A stretch of DNA of 64,000 nt from Salinispirillum sp. LH 10-3-1 (GTDB lineage Bacteria > Pseudomonadota > Gammaproteobacteria > Pseudomonadales > Natronospirillaceae), in assembly GCF_030643825.1 (NCBI RefSeq), contig NZ_CP101717.1, positions 496,001 through 560,000 of the forward strand. The letters are read 5' to 3'. Positions 1 through 7,947 of this stretch are shown in pieces. A program made the position numbers and the translations under genes. The notes beneath the pieces were generated by a model. It was not told where the DNA came from. It saw only the letters and a program-made list of their open reading frames with translations, and did no database searches. Position 1 is the first letter of the stretch; each line of letters begins with the position of its first letter.

Positions 1-1149
1 TTGAACAGCGATGTGCGGAAAATCAGTTGGCAAGAAAACATGGTCAGCCGCCTACATGGCTTCTTTTCTGGCTTGATTAAACTCGAGCCGCGCGAAGCGG
101 TACGCGCCTTGCGCTCGGAGCGCCTGGAGACGCAGCAAAACCATAGTGACGCGCCCTCAAGCCCCATTCGCGAGACATCGCTGCCCGGATTCTTCCATTG
201 GGCCGATGCGCAAGCCCGTGTATTTGCCACCCGTTACCGTGATGATACCTGGGTTATCTATTACGCGGCTGCTTTGGCGGTGTTTTGCGCCGTCGCGGGC
301 GCTATTTACCTCTGGCCCGCCAAAGAGCCAGGCTGGTACTACATTTGGGTGGTGCTGGAATTTATCTTGTTGCGCTTTGTGGTGGGACGGGTGTTGATTG
401 CGCGCTTTAAGGGCTGGCATGAGCGCTGGATGAGTTATCGGTATCTGGCCGAGCAACTGCGTATTCTGCGCATCGGCTTTCCCTTAATGGTTATGCCCGA
501 AAGCGTTAAACAACGGGTTTGGGAGCCTGAGGCCAACCCGGAGAAAGAAGCGCATTCGCCCGTTCGTGTCATTCAACCCGAAGGCTGGATATTGCAGCGC
601 ATTGTCGTTGCCGAGGGCTTGCCAAAAAGCGCTGCGGGCAAGGCTTACTTCCGCATTACGCATCACAACGACGCCATCCTACAAGGCGTGAATCACGCGC
701 TGGCCGACAACCGGGCTTATTATCAGAGTAAGTATCATCGCTTGCACAAAGACCATCACCGGCTGCACCGTTTTTCATTGCTGCTGTTTGCGTTGACCTT
801 TGCTGCAGTGCTGAGCCACTTCGTGTTTCATCTGCCCGGCATCCTGTTTTTTACCGCGTTCTTTCCGGCATGGGGCGCGGCGATTCACGGTATTTTGAAC
901 CAAAACGAAGTAGGGCGTATTTCGGCGATATCAGCACAGACGTGGCAGCGCCTCACCACCCTCAGCCAGGCCATGCAGATGCACCAAACCATCACCGAAG
1001 CGGGCGTGGCTATCAACGACCAAGCCATAGCGTGGGCGCGCACGCGCGAACTGCGTGAGCTGGTGCGGGCTTTTACCGACACCTTGGCGGATGAAAATAA
1101 GCAGTGGGTGTCGCTGTTACAGCACAATCAGCCAGATTTACCCGCTTAA
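1..1149 (+). CDS. SLATT-like multi-TM membrane protein, probably cut at the left edge
   Basis: The frame is open from the first base with a TTG, so the true start is probably upstream and this may be the C-terminal part of a longer protein. Residues 84-104 and 111-134 form a membrane hairpin, followed by a helix with a W-x-x-x-R/Y-x-x-AE-x-LR pattern (H140 to R154). A second hairpin lies at about 257-276 and 279-299, with a helical tail. A 2TM hairpin followed by a WxxR..AExLR helix is typical of SLATT/DUF4231 effectors, which are usually coupled to SLOG, TIR or nucleotidyltransferase sensor modules in stress or defence systems. No such sensor is visible because the window starts here. The assignment rests on pattern only and the function is unknown. 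Confidence 0.55.
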   Translation: MNSDVRKISWQENMVSRLHGFFSGLIKLEPREAVRALRSERLETQQNHSDAPSSPIRETSLPGFFHWADAQARVFATRYRDDTWVIYYAAALAVFCAVAGAIYLWPAKEPGWYYIWVVLEFILLRFVVGRVLIARFKGWHERWMSYRYLAEQLRILRIGFPLMVMPESVKQRVWEPEANPEKEAHSPVRVIQPEGWILQRIVVAEGLPKSAAGKAYFRITHHNDAILQGVNHALADNRAYYQSKYHRLHKDHHRLHRFSLLLFALTFAAVLSHFVFHLPGILFFTAFFPAWGAAIHGILNQNEVGRISAISAQTWQRLTTLSQAMQMHQTITEAGVAINDQAIAWARTRELRELVRAFTDTLADENKQWVSLLQHNQPDLPA

Positions 1150-1399
1150 CGGCAGTATATAGGCCTTAAAGAGGTGCCTTTGCCGCACTGAATTCAATAA
1201 TCCCCACTTGGCTCTGTGACCACTTTCACAGCCTGCGCTATTCCTGTCATTAGATTTTTACACTCTTGGGATTCATTACTATCTTGGGTGGTGTCAGGCA
1301 GCTTGTACAACAAAAAGGACGAGCAGAACAGTTGCCTAGCAAGAGTAAGGTGCGGCAATCGCGCCGTACCGGGTCTTTAACTAATAAGGAAAATATTCC

Positions 1400-3232
1400 A
1401 TGCCATTTTGTAAAACAGGACGACCGTTGGTGCTGATGCTGCCCTTGGTTTTAGTGCTCGCAGGCTGTCTTTCTGACAGCGTACCCAACGATTACACAGC
1501 GCAAGATCAGCACGACAATCTGATCGACACGTCGGACAACGATTTTTCCGGCGAGCGACTGATCATCCACTATCGTAAAAGCGACTCGGATGCACAGGTT
1601 CAAGGTCGAGCCCTTGTGGATCAGCGGATTGCTCGACTCAACACTCAGACCGGCTATCAATTCACCGCCGTCCGCAGTGCTGCTGAAGGTGGGCTAGTCG
1701 TTCGCTTAGCCGGAGTAGATGACGAGGACGGCCTGAGCCGTGCCATCAGCGAGCTGCAGGCCCGTGACGACATTGAACACGTAGAAATTGATCATCGTAT
1801 GCAGCCATTGATGACGCCTAACGACCCGCAGTATCAGCAACAGTGGCATCTGTACGAACCAGCGGGCGGCATCAATGCCCCTGCAGCATGGTCGATCACA
1901 ACCGGCAGCAATGACGTGGTGGTCGCGGTACTGGATACCGGCATTCGTCCTCACGCTGACTTAGTGGATAACTTGCTGCCCGGATACGACTTTGTGTCGG
2001 ACGTGTGGATGGCGAACGACGGCGACGGTCGCGACAGCGATGCGTCTGATCCCGGTGACTGGGTGCGGGCGGGTGCGTGTGGAAATAACCGCCCAGCGCG
2101 TGACACCACCAACAGCTGGCATGGTACACATGTGGCAGGCACGATTGCGGCCGCAGGTAACAACGGCGTGGGTGTGACGGGCGTCGCTTGGCAGGCGAAG
2201 ATCGTACCCGTGCGCGTACTGGGACGTTGTGGTGGTTACACATCTGACATCGCCGATGGTATCCGTTGGGCTGCCGGTTTGCCGGTCGCCGGTGTGCCTA
2301 ATAATCCAAACCCGGCTCAGGTGATTAATATGAGCTTGGGCGGTACGGCCCAGTGTGGTTTGGCATATCAGCGTGCCATCAATGACGCGGTAAACGCAGG
2401 TGCGACGATAGTCGTGGCGGCGGGTAATGAAAACCAGAATGTCGCCAACGCAACACCGGCCAACTGCCCTAACGTCATCAGCGTGGCCTCGACCAACCGG
2501 CAGGGTGCGCGGGCGTTCTACTCCAACTACGGTGACGGTATACACATTGCTGCACCCGGTGGCGAGATGTCACAAAGCCAAGTCGGCGGTGTTCTGTCGA
2601 CGCATAACAGCGGTCGTACGTCCATTGGCAGTGACAGCTATGCGTTCCAGCAAGGCACCAGTATGGCGGCTCCGCACGTTGCTGGTATTGCGGCGCTGAT
2701 GTACGCCGTACAGCCGAACCTGACCCACGACCAAGTGAAGGACGCGTTGCAGCAAACGGCACGCACTTTCCCAGCGGTATCAGGCAGCAATCGTTGTACG
2801 ACCAGCCTATGTGGGCCGGGTATTGCCGATGCTCATGGCGCGTTGGAAATCATTGGCGGCAGTGAGCCGGGCCCGGATCCAGAGCCTGAAAACCGTTTCG
2901 AAAGCAACGAGCGAGTTGATATTCCAGACAACGACCGGACAGGCGTTGTCAGTGAATTGATGATTAATCGTTCGGGTAACTCGGGCGTGTTCACCGTTGA
3001 AGTCGATATTCGCCACACCTATCGCGGTGATCTGCGCGTCGCCTTGGTATTGCCGAATGGCGCACGTGCGCAGTTGGCAACGCCGTCGAACGACAGTGGC
3101 AGAGACTTCATTCGCACCTTCCGCTTTAACGGCGGCCAGCATCCGGCTAACGGAGTATGGCGCCTAGAAGTATCGGACGAAGCACGTCGCGACATCGGTT
3201 ACATCCGCGCGTGGAGCATTACCTTCGACTAG
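1400..3232 (+). CDS. S8 subtilisin-like serine protease lipoprotein with C-terminal P-domain
   Basis: This is a secreted endopeptidase. A signal peptide ends in the lipobox LAGC, so Cys23 would be lipidated and the protein anchored to a membrane. Residues 50-135 look like an I9-type inhibitory propeptide. The catalytic domain, about 150-485, carries all signature residues: Asp179 in VAVLDTGI, His241 in HGTHVAGT, oxyanion Asn343 in AAGNEN, and Ser421 in GTSMAAPHVAG. Residues 505-610 form a proprotein-convertase P-domain ending in WSITFD. The length (610 aa) fits P-domain subtilases. The start is an ATG after the leader AAGGAAAATATTCC. It is monocistronic, bounded downstream by a strong terminator. 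Confidence 0.93.
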   Translation: MPFCKTGRPLVLMLPLVLVLAGCLSDSVPNDYTAQDQHDNLIDTSDNDFSGERLIIHYRKSDSDAQVQGRALVDQRIARLNTQTGYQFTAVRSAAEGGLVVRLAGVDDEDGLSRAISELQARDDIEHVEIDHRMQPLMTPNDPQYQQQWHLYEPAGGINAPAAWSITTGSNDVVVAVLDTGIRPHADLVDNLLPGYDFVSDVWMANDGDGRDSDASDPGDWVRAGACGNNRPARDTTNSWHGTHVAGTIAAAGNNGVGVTGVAWQAKIVPVRVLGRCGGYTSDIADGIRWAAGLPVAGVPNNPNPAQVINMSLGGTAQCGLAYQRAINDAVNAGATIVVAAGNENQNVANATPANCPNVISVASTNRQGARAFYSNYGDGIHIAAPGGEMSQSQVGGVLSTHNSGRTSIGSDSYAFQQGTSMAAPHVAGIAALMYAVQPNLTHDQVKDALQQTARTFPAVSGSNRCTTSLCGPGIADAHGALEIIGGSEPGPDPEPENRFESNERVDIPDNDRTGVVSELMINRSGNSGVFTVEVDIRHTYRGDLRVALVLPNGARAQLATPSNDSGRDFIRTFRFNGGQHPANGVWRLEVSDEARRDIGYIRAWSITFD

Positions 3233-3273
3233 GTGCTTCTGCAACAGGGCGCTCAGGGACTGGGCGCTGAAAT

Positions 3274-3309
3274 AAAAAAGGGGCGAACCTGCGGGTTCAC
3301 CCCTTTTTT
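3274..3309. terminator. Bidirectional rho-independent terminator
   Basis: A run of A, then GGGG-c-GAACC, loop TGCG, GGTTC-a-CCCC and a run of T. The stem has one mismatch and is flanked by A/T tracts on both sides, so it can terminate the protease gene on the plus strand and the convergent YaeQ gene on the minus strand. Confidence 0.9.
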
Positions 3310-3320
3310 ATGCGCATTGG

Positions 3321-3866
3321 TTACTGCCAGTCTTTCAGCAATACCGGTTCTATCAACACGCTGTCCGACGCCTTCGACAACCAAACTTGACCCTCGCTGA
3401 TGTTGAACTGTAACTGCATCGAGCGGTCAACCAACGCCCCCATGGCTTTCACCTGAGGCTCGGGAACTTCCCAGATCTGCATATTGCCGTAACGCTGAAA
3501 GGTATTTTGGTTTTGTTGCCACCAGACAGGCACACTGCGTCCGCCGTACGCGTATACCCGCACTTTTTTGGCTCGGCCACTGGCCTTGCGCAGCCATTTC
3601 TCATCGGGCTGACCAAAAGCCACCCACAGCTCGATCTCACCGGTTAACGCTTGCTCGAACAGCTCGGGCTCGCCTTCAGCACTCAAGCCGCGCGAGAAAG
3701 TGAGGTGTTCACCGGCGTTCAGGGCAAACGCCAGCAGTCGCACCATCATGCGTTCATCGGTTTCCGACGGATGCTGCGCCAGCGTCAACGAATGGTCGGC
3801 GTAATAACCGCGATCCATGTCGGCGATGTTGATGGTGGCTTTGAAAACGGTGGCGGTCTTTGCCAT
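3321..3866 (-). CDS. yaeQ: YaeQ family protein
   Basis: A 181-residue protein of normal YaeQ length. It starts with the family's MAxTATVFKATINIADMDRGYY motif and keeps HPSETDERMMVRLLAFAL and the EIELWVAFGQPDEKWLRKA region. YaeQ has a PD-(D/E)XK nuclease-like fold. The E. coli protein was once linked to suppression of RfaH loss, but its molecular role is unsettled. It is monocistronic and shares the terminator with the protease gene. Confidence 0.95.
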   Translation of the reverse strand: MAKTATVFKATINIADMDRGYYADHSLTLAQHPSETDERMMVRLLAFALNAGEHLTFSRGLSAEGEPELFEQALTGEIELWVAFGQPDEKWLRKASGRAKKVRVYAYGGRSVPVWWQQNQNTFQRYGNMQIWEVPEPQVKAMGALVDRSMQLQFNISEGQVWLSKASDSVLIEPVLLKDWQ

Positions 3867-4012
3867 GAAACTGGGCCTTGCTGTGGAAAAAGGGGGAGTA
3901 TCCGCTGTGCGGCGGGAGAGGTAAAGTGCTATGGCGCCTATCTATGATGGTTGCAGGGTATTTCGCGGCTAAAAAACCATGCCGCAAGCGGTAAAAAGCC
4001 TACCGTTTGATA

Positions 4013-4552
4013 TTACTGCCCCGTTTTACCTGTAAGTGCCGACCGTACTTGTACCACGGAAGCATTCACCGCTTCTTTTAATATCGGTTTTGGAAACAAC
4101 CCAGCGTAGGCTTCAGGCTCTGTATGATGAGCGGCCAAACGCGGATGTAGTCGACCTTTCAATGCTTGGTTGGATTCATGTGCATGAACAGGCTCACCCA
4201 AAACATCCAGCAAAGCCCCTTCTAGACAGGTAGGAGACCAAAGGACGATCGCAAAGCCATGTTTGCTTGCCAGTGCTCGGCTGGCTGCACCTACTGGAAT
4301 ATCGCTATCGAGAACAATAATGCGTTGGTCATAGTCACTGTTCTGGTACTTTCGGGTTGTATTGGTAATGATGTTGCCCGGCGAACCACCCGACTCTTTC
4401 TTTATGGTGGCACTTCGCTGTGTGTTTTCATTTCGAAACTGCTGATTCATGTGTTTGATGAATGCTTGGTCATCGGGGCCTTCACCAACAACCAATAGGG
4501 TAGTTTTACTAACCGTACGACGTTTATTCTGTCCTTTGAATTTCCTTGCCAT
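4013..4552 (-). CDS. RloB-like TOPRIM-domain protein (candidate defence effector)
   Basis: A 179-residue protein, second gene of a two-gene unit, starting 5 nt after the ATPase gene. It has the TOPRIM acidic set: Glu24 in LLVVGEGPDDQAF, then Asp82 and Asp84 in IIVLDSDIP, the E...DxD metal-binding arrangement of TOPRIM nucleases. The size and ATPase partner match RloB (PF13707) and AbiLii. In related two-gene systems (AbiL, PARIS, OLD/Gabija), a TOPRIM nuclease paired with an ABC-type ATPase halts phage infection. A defence role here is inference from architecture and neighbourhood, and no phage data can be read from sequence. Confidence 0.75.
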   Translation of the reverse strand: MARKFKGQNKRRTVSKTTLLVVGEGPDDQAFIKHMNQQFRNENTQRSATIKKESGGSPGNIITNTTRKYQNSDYDQRIIVLDSDIPVGAASRALASKHGFAIVLWSPTCLEGALLDVLGEPVHAHESNQALKGRLHPRLAAHHTEPEAYAGLFPKPILKEAVNASVVQVRSALTGKTGQ

Positions 4553-4557
4553 ATTGC

Positions 4558-5742
4558 TTATAACTCCGGTGTCGCGCCGAGTGCTCCGGCCATATATTTG
4601 GCGTAAAGGTTATCGTCGGCACGCAGACCGGCCATATCATCCAGCCGCCACGCATGGCTTTGCTGATTGCGCTTTTCAACCAGATATACTTGGTGTTTCT
4701 GCAACAGGTTAAGAACTTCCGGTGTGTGGCAAGTAAAAATCAATTGAGCCTGATGTGGATTGGTGTGTTCGAATTCAAACCATTCCAACAAATGTGGCAC
4801 CAGATGTGGGTGTAAATCGTTGTCGAGCTCATCTATCACAGCTACTCCGCCCTGTTGAAGCGTTGTCAGAATGGGTTCTAACAAGACGAAAGCTGACTGA
4901 GTGCCGCTGGATTCTTGAAAAAAAGGCAGATCAAAGTTCTGTCCTTCTTCCGTTTTGTGTAACCCGAAAGGCACAAAAAACGTCTCTTTCTTACCTGTGT
5001 CGTCTTGCCTAGTGACTTTGCGCAGTTCAATGCCGGAAAGACCCAAGTCAAACTTGCTCATTGCATCCGACATCCGTGCGAGTAAGTCTGGTGTTTGTTG
5101 TATTTTCCCGGCAACTTGCACAACAGCACCATGTTGAAAAAACCGACGCCCAGAGCTGACTACGTTGGTTTCGATACCATCAAAAAACGCTACAAATGGC
5201 CTGGCCTCTGCAATGTCGTAACTGTGTGCGGCGCTGATCAATGAGACGTTACCACGGATTTTTTCGGCCTGAGTTTTAGGGAACGGAAATCCCTTTTGTT
5301 TAAAACTGTAGCCCTGTCCGATTTTCTCCCGTTTAAATATGTAACTGAACTGGGTGCTGGTCTTTTCATACAGCGCCTCAAAACTGATGGCATTCGATGT
5401 AATTTCAAGCTGATATCGATAGTCCTTTCCGTTAAACCAGAACTCCAACTCAAAACGGGTTGGCGCACTTGTGTGTAAGCAATGCGCTTCGCAAGGAATA
5501 TCCGCTTCCGGTTCGTTTCCTAAAAAGGAGTCCGTTACAAACCAGCTCAAAAAAGCCAACGGTTTTAAGAGCTGAGTCTTTCCAGAACCATTTGCTCCAA
5601 CAACTGCGATGGCTTTATTGAAGCGCTCACCTTCCAACGCTATATCGAAGCCAGATGGTGTCGGTTTTTTACCCAGCCCAAAGTCTATGATGACCTCGTC
5701 AGAGAAGCTGTAGAAATTGCTAAACGTGATATTCTTTATCAT
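4558..5742 (-). CDS. RloA-like ABC-type AAA ATPase (candidate defence sensor)
   Basis: A 394-residue AAA_15/AAA_21 ATPase of the OLD/RloA type. It starts MIKNITFSNFYSFSD, the usual beta-strand entry of SMC/RecF-like ATPases. The Walker A is GANGSGKT (49-56). The signature-like segment ESSGTQ comes before Walker B VAVIDELDNDLHPHL (Asp304, Glu305), followed by a switch histidine in TCHTPEVL (His339). It ends with a short tail YAKYMAGALGATPEL. It lies upstream of the TOPRIM gene with 5 nt between, so the two should be co-transcribed. No RBS is obvious, because the leader next to the ATG is occupied by a near-perfect palindrome. Known relatives act in abortive infection; the function here is inferred. 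Confidence 0.8.
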   Translation of the reverse strand: MIKNITFSNFYSFSDEVIIDFGLGKKPTPSGFDIALEGERFNKAIAVVGANGSGKTQLLKPLAFLSWFVTDSFLGNEPEADIPCEAHCLHTSAPTRFELEFWFNGKDYRYQLEITSNAISFEALYEKTSTQFSYIFKREKIGQGYSFKQKGFPFPKTQAEKIRGNVSLISAAHSYDIAEARPFVAFFDGIETNVVSSGRRFFQHGAVVQVAGKIQQTPDLLARMSDAMSKFDLGLSGIELRKVTRQDDTGKKETFFVPFGLHKTEEGQNFDLPFFQESSGTQSAFVLLEPILTTLQQGGVAVIDELDNDLHPHLVPHLLEWFEFEHTNPHQAQLIFTCHTPEVLNLLQKHQVYLVEKRNQQSHAWRLDDMAGLRADDNLYAKYMAGALGATPEL

Positions 5743-5750
5743 AAAAATAG

Positions 5751-5776
5751 AGAACCAACGAAATTTCGTTGATTCT
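5751..5776. promoter_or_regulatory. 26-bp near-perfect palindrome in the leader of the ATPase/TOPRIM pair
   Basis: Centred on CAACGAAATTTCGTTG (5756-5771, perfect). The arms extend to 13 bp each with a single mismatch pair. It ends 8 nt before the ATPase start codon, where the RBS would be. It could be a repressor operator or a hairpin hiding the ribosome site. Confidence 0.6.
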
Positions 5777-6043
5777 GGTCTTTTAGGTGGTCTTTGGCAA
5801 GTGCATTGTTGTGATGTTATACGTCAATTATTCGATTTGTTTTCATCGCTGGGATAGCCGGCACGATCAATCTACGCGTACATTGCACATCGCATCTCAT
5901 TACGAGTTCAGGCTTTTGTTCTGGCACAGCTATTTAGCATTCTCTCAGTCTACCCGTTCGACCAACGTGGTATTGAGTTTTCCGCACCAAAGGCTAAAGG
6001 TGATTGCGTAGAAATAATCATAACAACAAAGGAGTGCGAGATT
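5777..6043. other. Intergenic region between the defence-like pair and the next gene
   Basis: Divergent promoter region with AT-rich composition. Apart from the palindrome at its left end and an AAGGAG ribosome site just before 6044, no gene, RNA or repeat was recognised. A 74-codon frame on the plus strand has no homology I recognise and no RBS. Confidence 0.4.
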
Positions 6044-6589
6044 ATGGCGTTATGGTGGTGTATTACTTCGAACTCGCGTTGCAGCTATGAAGAGTTAAAA
6101 AGACGGCGCTGCTTGGCCCTAGGGTGGCGGGACTTAGGCAGTCTGCAGCGCTACATCAAAGACGACCCACGTTGGGAGCGGCAGTTTAAAACACGCGTTC
6201 AGCTTAAAGGCAATTTGGCGTACGCCAAAGACCAGCAGTGGGTCGATCATGGAGCCTCAGTCCCTGAATTGTTCTGGCGTTTTATCAATATGCCCGCCGG
6301 TGACTATATCGTGCTGTTGGAGGCGGGCAGTCAGTTAACCTTGGGCAAGACGGAAGTATTTGGCATAGCGCGTACACCCGATCGGGCCATCGGGTGCTAT
6401 CAATACGATGACCAGTTCGACCACGCACATCAAATTCATGCTGACCTAGAGTGGGTCGATTGGCATCGGGCCCGGTTCGGTGAGCTCAATCTACCCCGAG
6501 TGTCGTTCAAGTCACTGCTGCAAGACGATACCGAACTGCCGAAAGTAGAAGCAGCTTGGGCTGCACACGCCGCGTTGCCGAAAGCCTGA
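6044..6589 (+). CDS. Unknown protein, possible PUA/EVE-like domain
   Basis: A 181-residue protein with a good RBS (AAGGAG) before the ATG. I do not recognise a named family. The N-terminal stretch with LGWRDLGSL and the central stretch PAGDYIVLLEAGSQLTLGKT, then VFGIART and a Y-x-Y ... H-x-H ... LEWVDW pattern (about 85-140), resembles the iGW..lgdL / GDYV...G....GIG.V.g.Y.Y....H...VEW layout of PUA/EVE-like domains. Those domains read modified bases, and some sit at the N-terminus of McrB/Mrr-type restriction proteins. It is divergent from the ATPase/TOPRIM pair and directly abuts the next gene's stop codon. The modified-base idea is weak inference. Confidence 0.5.
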   Translation: MALWWCITSNSRCSYEELKRRRCLALGWRDLGSLQRYIKDDPRWERQFKTRVQLKGNLAYAKDQQWVDHGASVPELFWRFINMPAGDYIVLLEAGSQLTLGKTEVFGIARTPDRAIGCYQYDDQFDHAHQIHADLEWVDWHRARFGELNLPRVSFKSLLQDDTELPKVEAAWAAHAALPKA

Positions 6590-7666
6590 TTATTCCGTCA
6601 GTCGCAGATCCACAACAATCGGCAAGTGATCAGACAGGCCCAAGGCATTATGACCCATGACCACTTCGGCGTGTTCTACTTGCCATTGGTGCGAATGGAA
6701 CAAAAAGTCGATGGTGCGGTCTGGGCCAGCCACACGAGGATCATTCGGGTAGTGGGTGTACCAGCGTTCCGGCTCGGTTTGAATATCGACCAATGAAGGC
6801 ACCATATCCCATTCCATCAGTACTTCCAGTTCGCTCGGTTCCACATAGTAAGCACGCTGTTCCGGGGCGAGGCGTTCGCGTTGGCCCGGAGCCAGTAAGT
6901 TCAGGTCGCCACCGAGCAACCAAGGCGTCTCCGACTGATCAAGGAACGAGAGGGTGTCGTGCACCATGGCCACTTGCTGCTGCATGGTGTCGCTGCCTTG
7001 AGCGAAGGCATCCAAGTGGGTATTCAACAGCTGAATGGAATCCCCTTCGGTGGTGGTCAAGTCGGTGGTCAGCATAGCGCGCTTCAAATAAAACTGCGCC
7101 GATACGATATCCATGGGCATACGTGGCAATTGAATGCGCCATGCGTCGTTGATTTCGTAACGCGACAAGGTCACCAGCTTCATGCCGACCGAGCCCATAA
7201 TGTGGGGGTGGGGGATGTAACCGGCACGCCAATAAAAAGCCTCGGCAACGCAACCATAGTCATGGTTGGGTAGTCGTTCGAGCAACTGTGCTGTTTGGTC
7301 GTGATAGTCCGTGGCTGCGGCGCCATCGTTCACTTCTTGCAACAGCAGAATATCTGGATTGTAGGCCGCGATCAGGTCAGCAATACCGTCCAATGTGGCG
7401 TCTATCGAGGCCGTACTGGGGCGCAAGTCCGGGCCAATACCGTCTGGCAGGTCGTAGTAAAACACATAGTCCTTACCCGCAAAAAACTGTACGTTGTACA
7501 CCATAACGCGCAGCGGCTGTGCGGGATCATAAACGGGCATGTCGGCTTGGCAAGCCAGTGTGGCCGGTTCCCGCGGCGCGGGGTGATAGGTGGTGAGATA
7601 CACCCATAAACTGAAGGACAGCAGTAGCAGAACGAGGGTGGTCAGGGCAATCTTTATGGCGCGCAT
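6590..7666 (-). CDS. Membrane-anchored endonuclease/exonuclease/phosphatase-family protein
   Basis: An EEP-superfamily metal-dependent phosphoesterase. The preferred start is the ATG at 7666, preceded by AAGGA seven bases upstream; a longer frame begins at 7726 without RBS. The N-terminus (MRAIKIALTTLVLLLLSFSL) is a signal anchor, so the catalytic domain should be periplasmic. Family motifs present are a metal-binding Glu in DILLLQEVND, GGDLNLL, a TIDFLFHS stretch and the terminal LSDHLPIVVDL (SDH). The substrate is unknown; relatives cleave DNA, phosphoinositides or sphingomyelin. Its stop codon touches that of the convergent upstream gene with no spacer. Confidence 0.85.
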   Translation of the reverse strand: MRAIKIALTTLVLLLLSFSLWVYLTTYHPAPREPATLACQADMPVYDPAQPLRVMVYNVQFFAGKDYVFYYDLPDGIGPDLRPSTASIDATLDGIADLIAAYNPDILLLQEVNDGAAATDYHDQTAQLLERLPNHDYGCVAEAFYWRAGYIPHPHIMGSVGMKLVTLSRYEINDAWRIQLPRMPMDIVSAQFYLKRAMLTTDLTTTEGDSIQLLNTHLDAFAQGSDTMQQQVAMVHDTLSFLDQSETPWLLGGDLNLLAPGQRERLAPEQRAYYVEPSELEVLMEWDMVPSLVDIQTEPERWYTHYPNDPRVAGPDRTIDFLFHSHQWQVEHAEVVMGHNALGLSDHLPIVVDLRLTE

Positions 7667-7947
7667 GATGAGTTCCTTCTTATAGTTGTGTCGCATGGTG
7701 CTTAGGCGGGCGCGCTGGGTCAACAATCATGCACTTGCATGCAACAATGCAGGCAAAAGTCAGCGGATAGGTTTAAGTGACGAGTGTAAACCTGAGTGTA
7801 TCGTTGAATGCACACTGGGGCAGTGCGTCTGACCAACGCGCGCGTCGGCTATTTCCCCACCCCACGCGGTGCGCTACTATGCAGGCATAATTTTCCCCTT
7901 GGCGCGGGTGTTCCGTTCGCCAATTCTAGAGTGCAGGAATTCGACCC

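Noticed and set aside
5787-6011. A 74-codon plus-strand frame upstream of 6044
   Set aside because: No RBS, no recognisable domain, and it lies in an AT-rich promoter region.
7728-7741. CATGCA-ct-TGCATG operator before the aminotransferase
   Set aside because: The 6-bp arms are low-information alternating sequence and no second copy was found.
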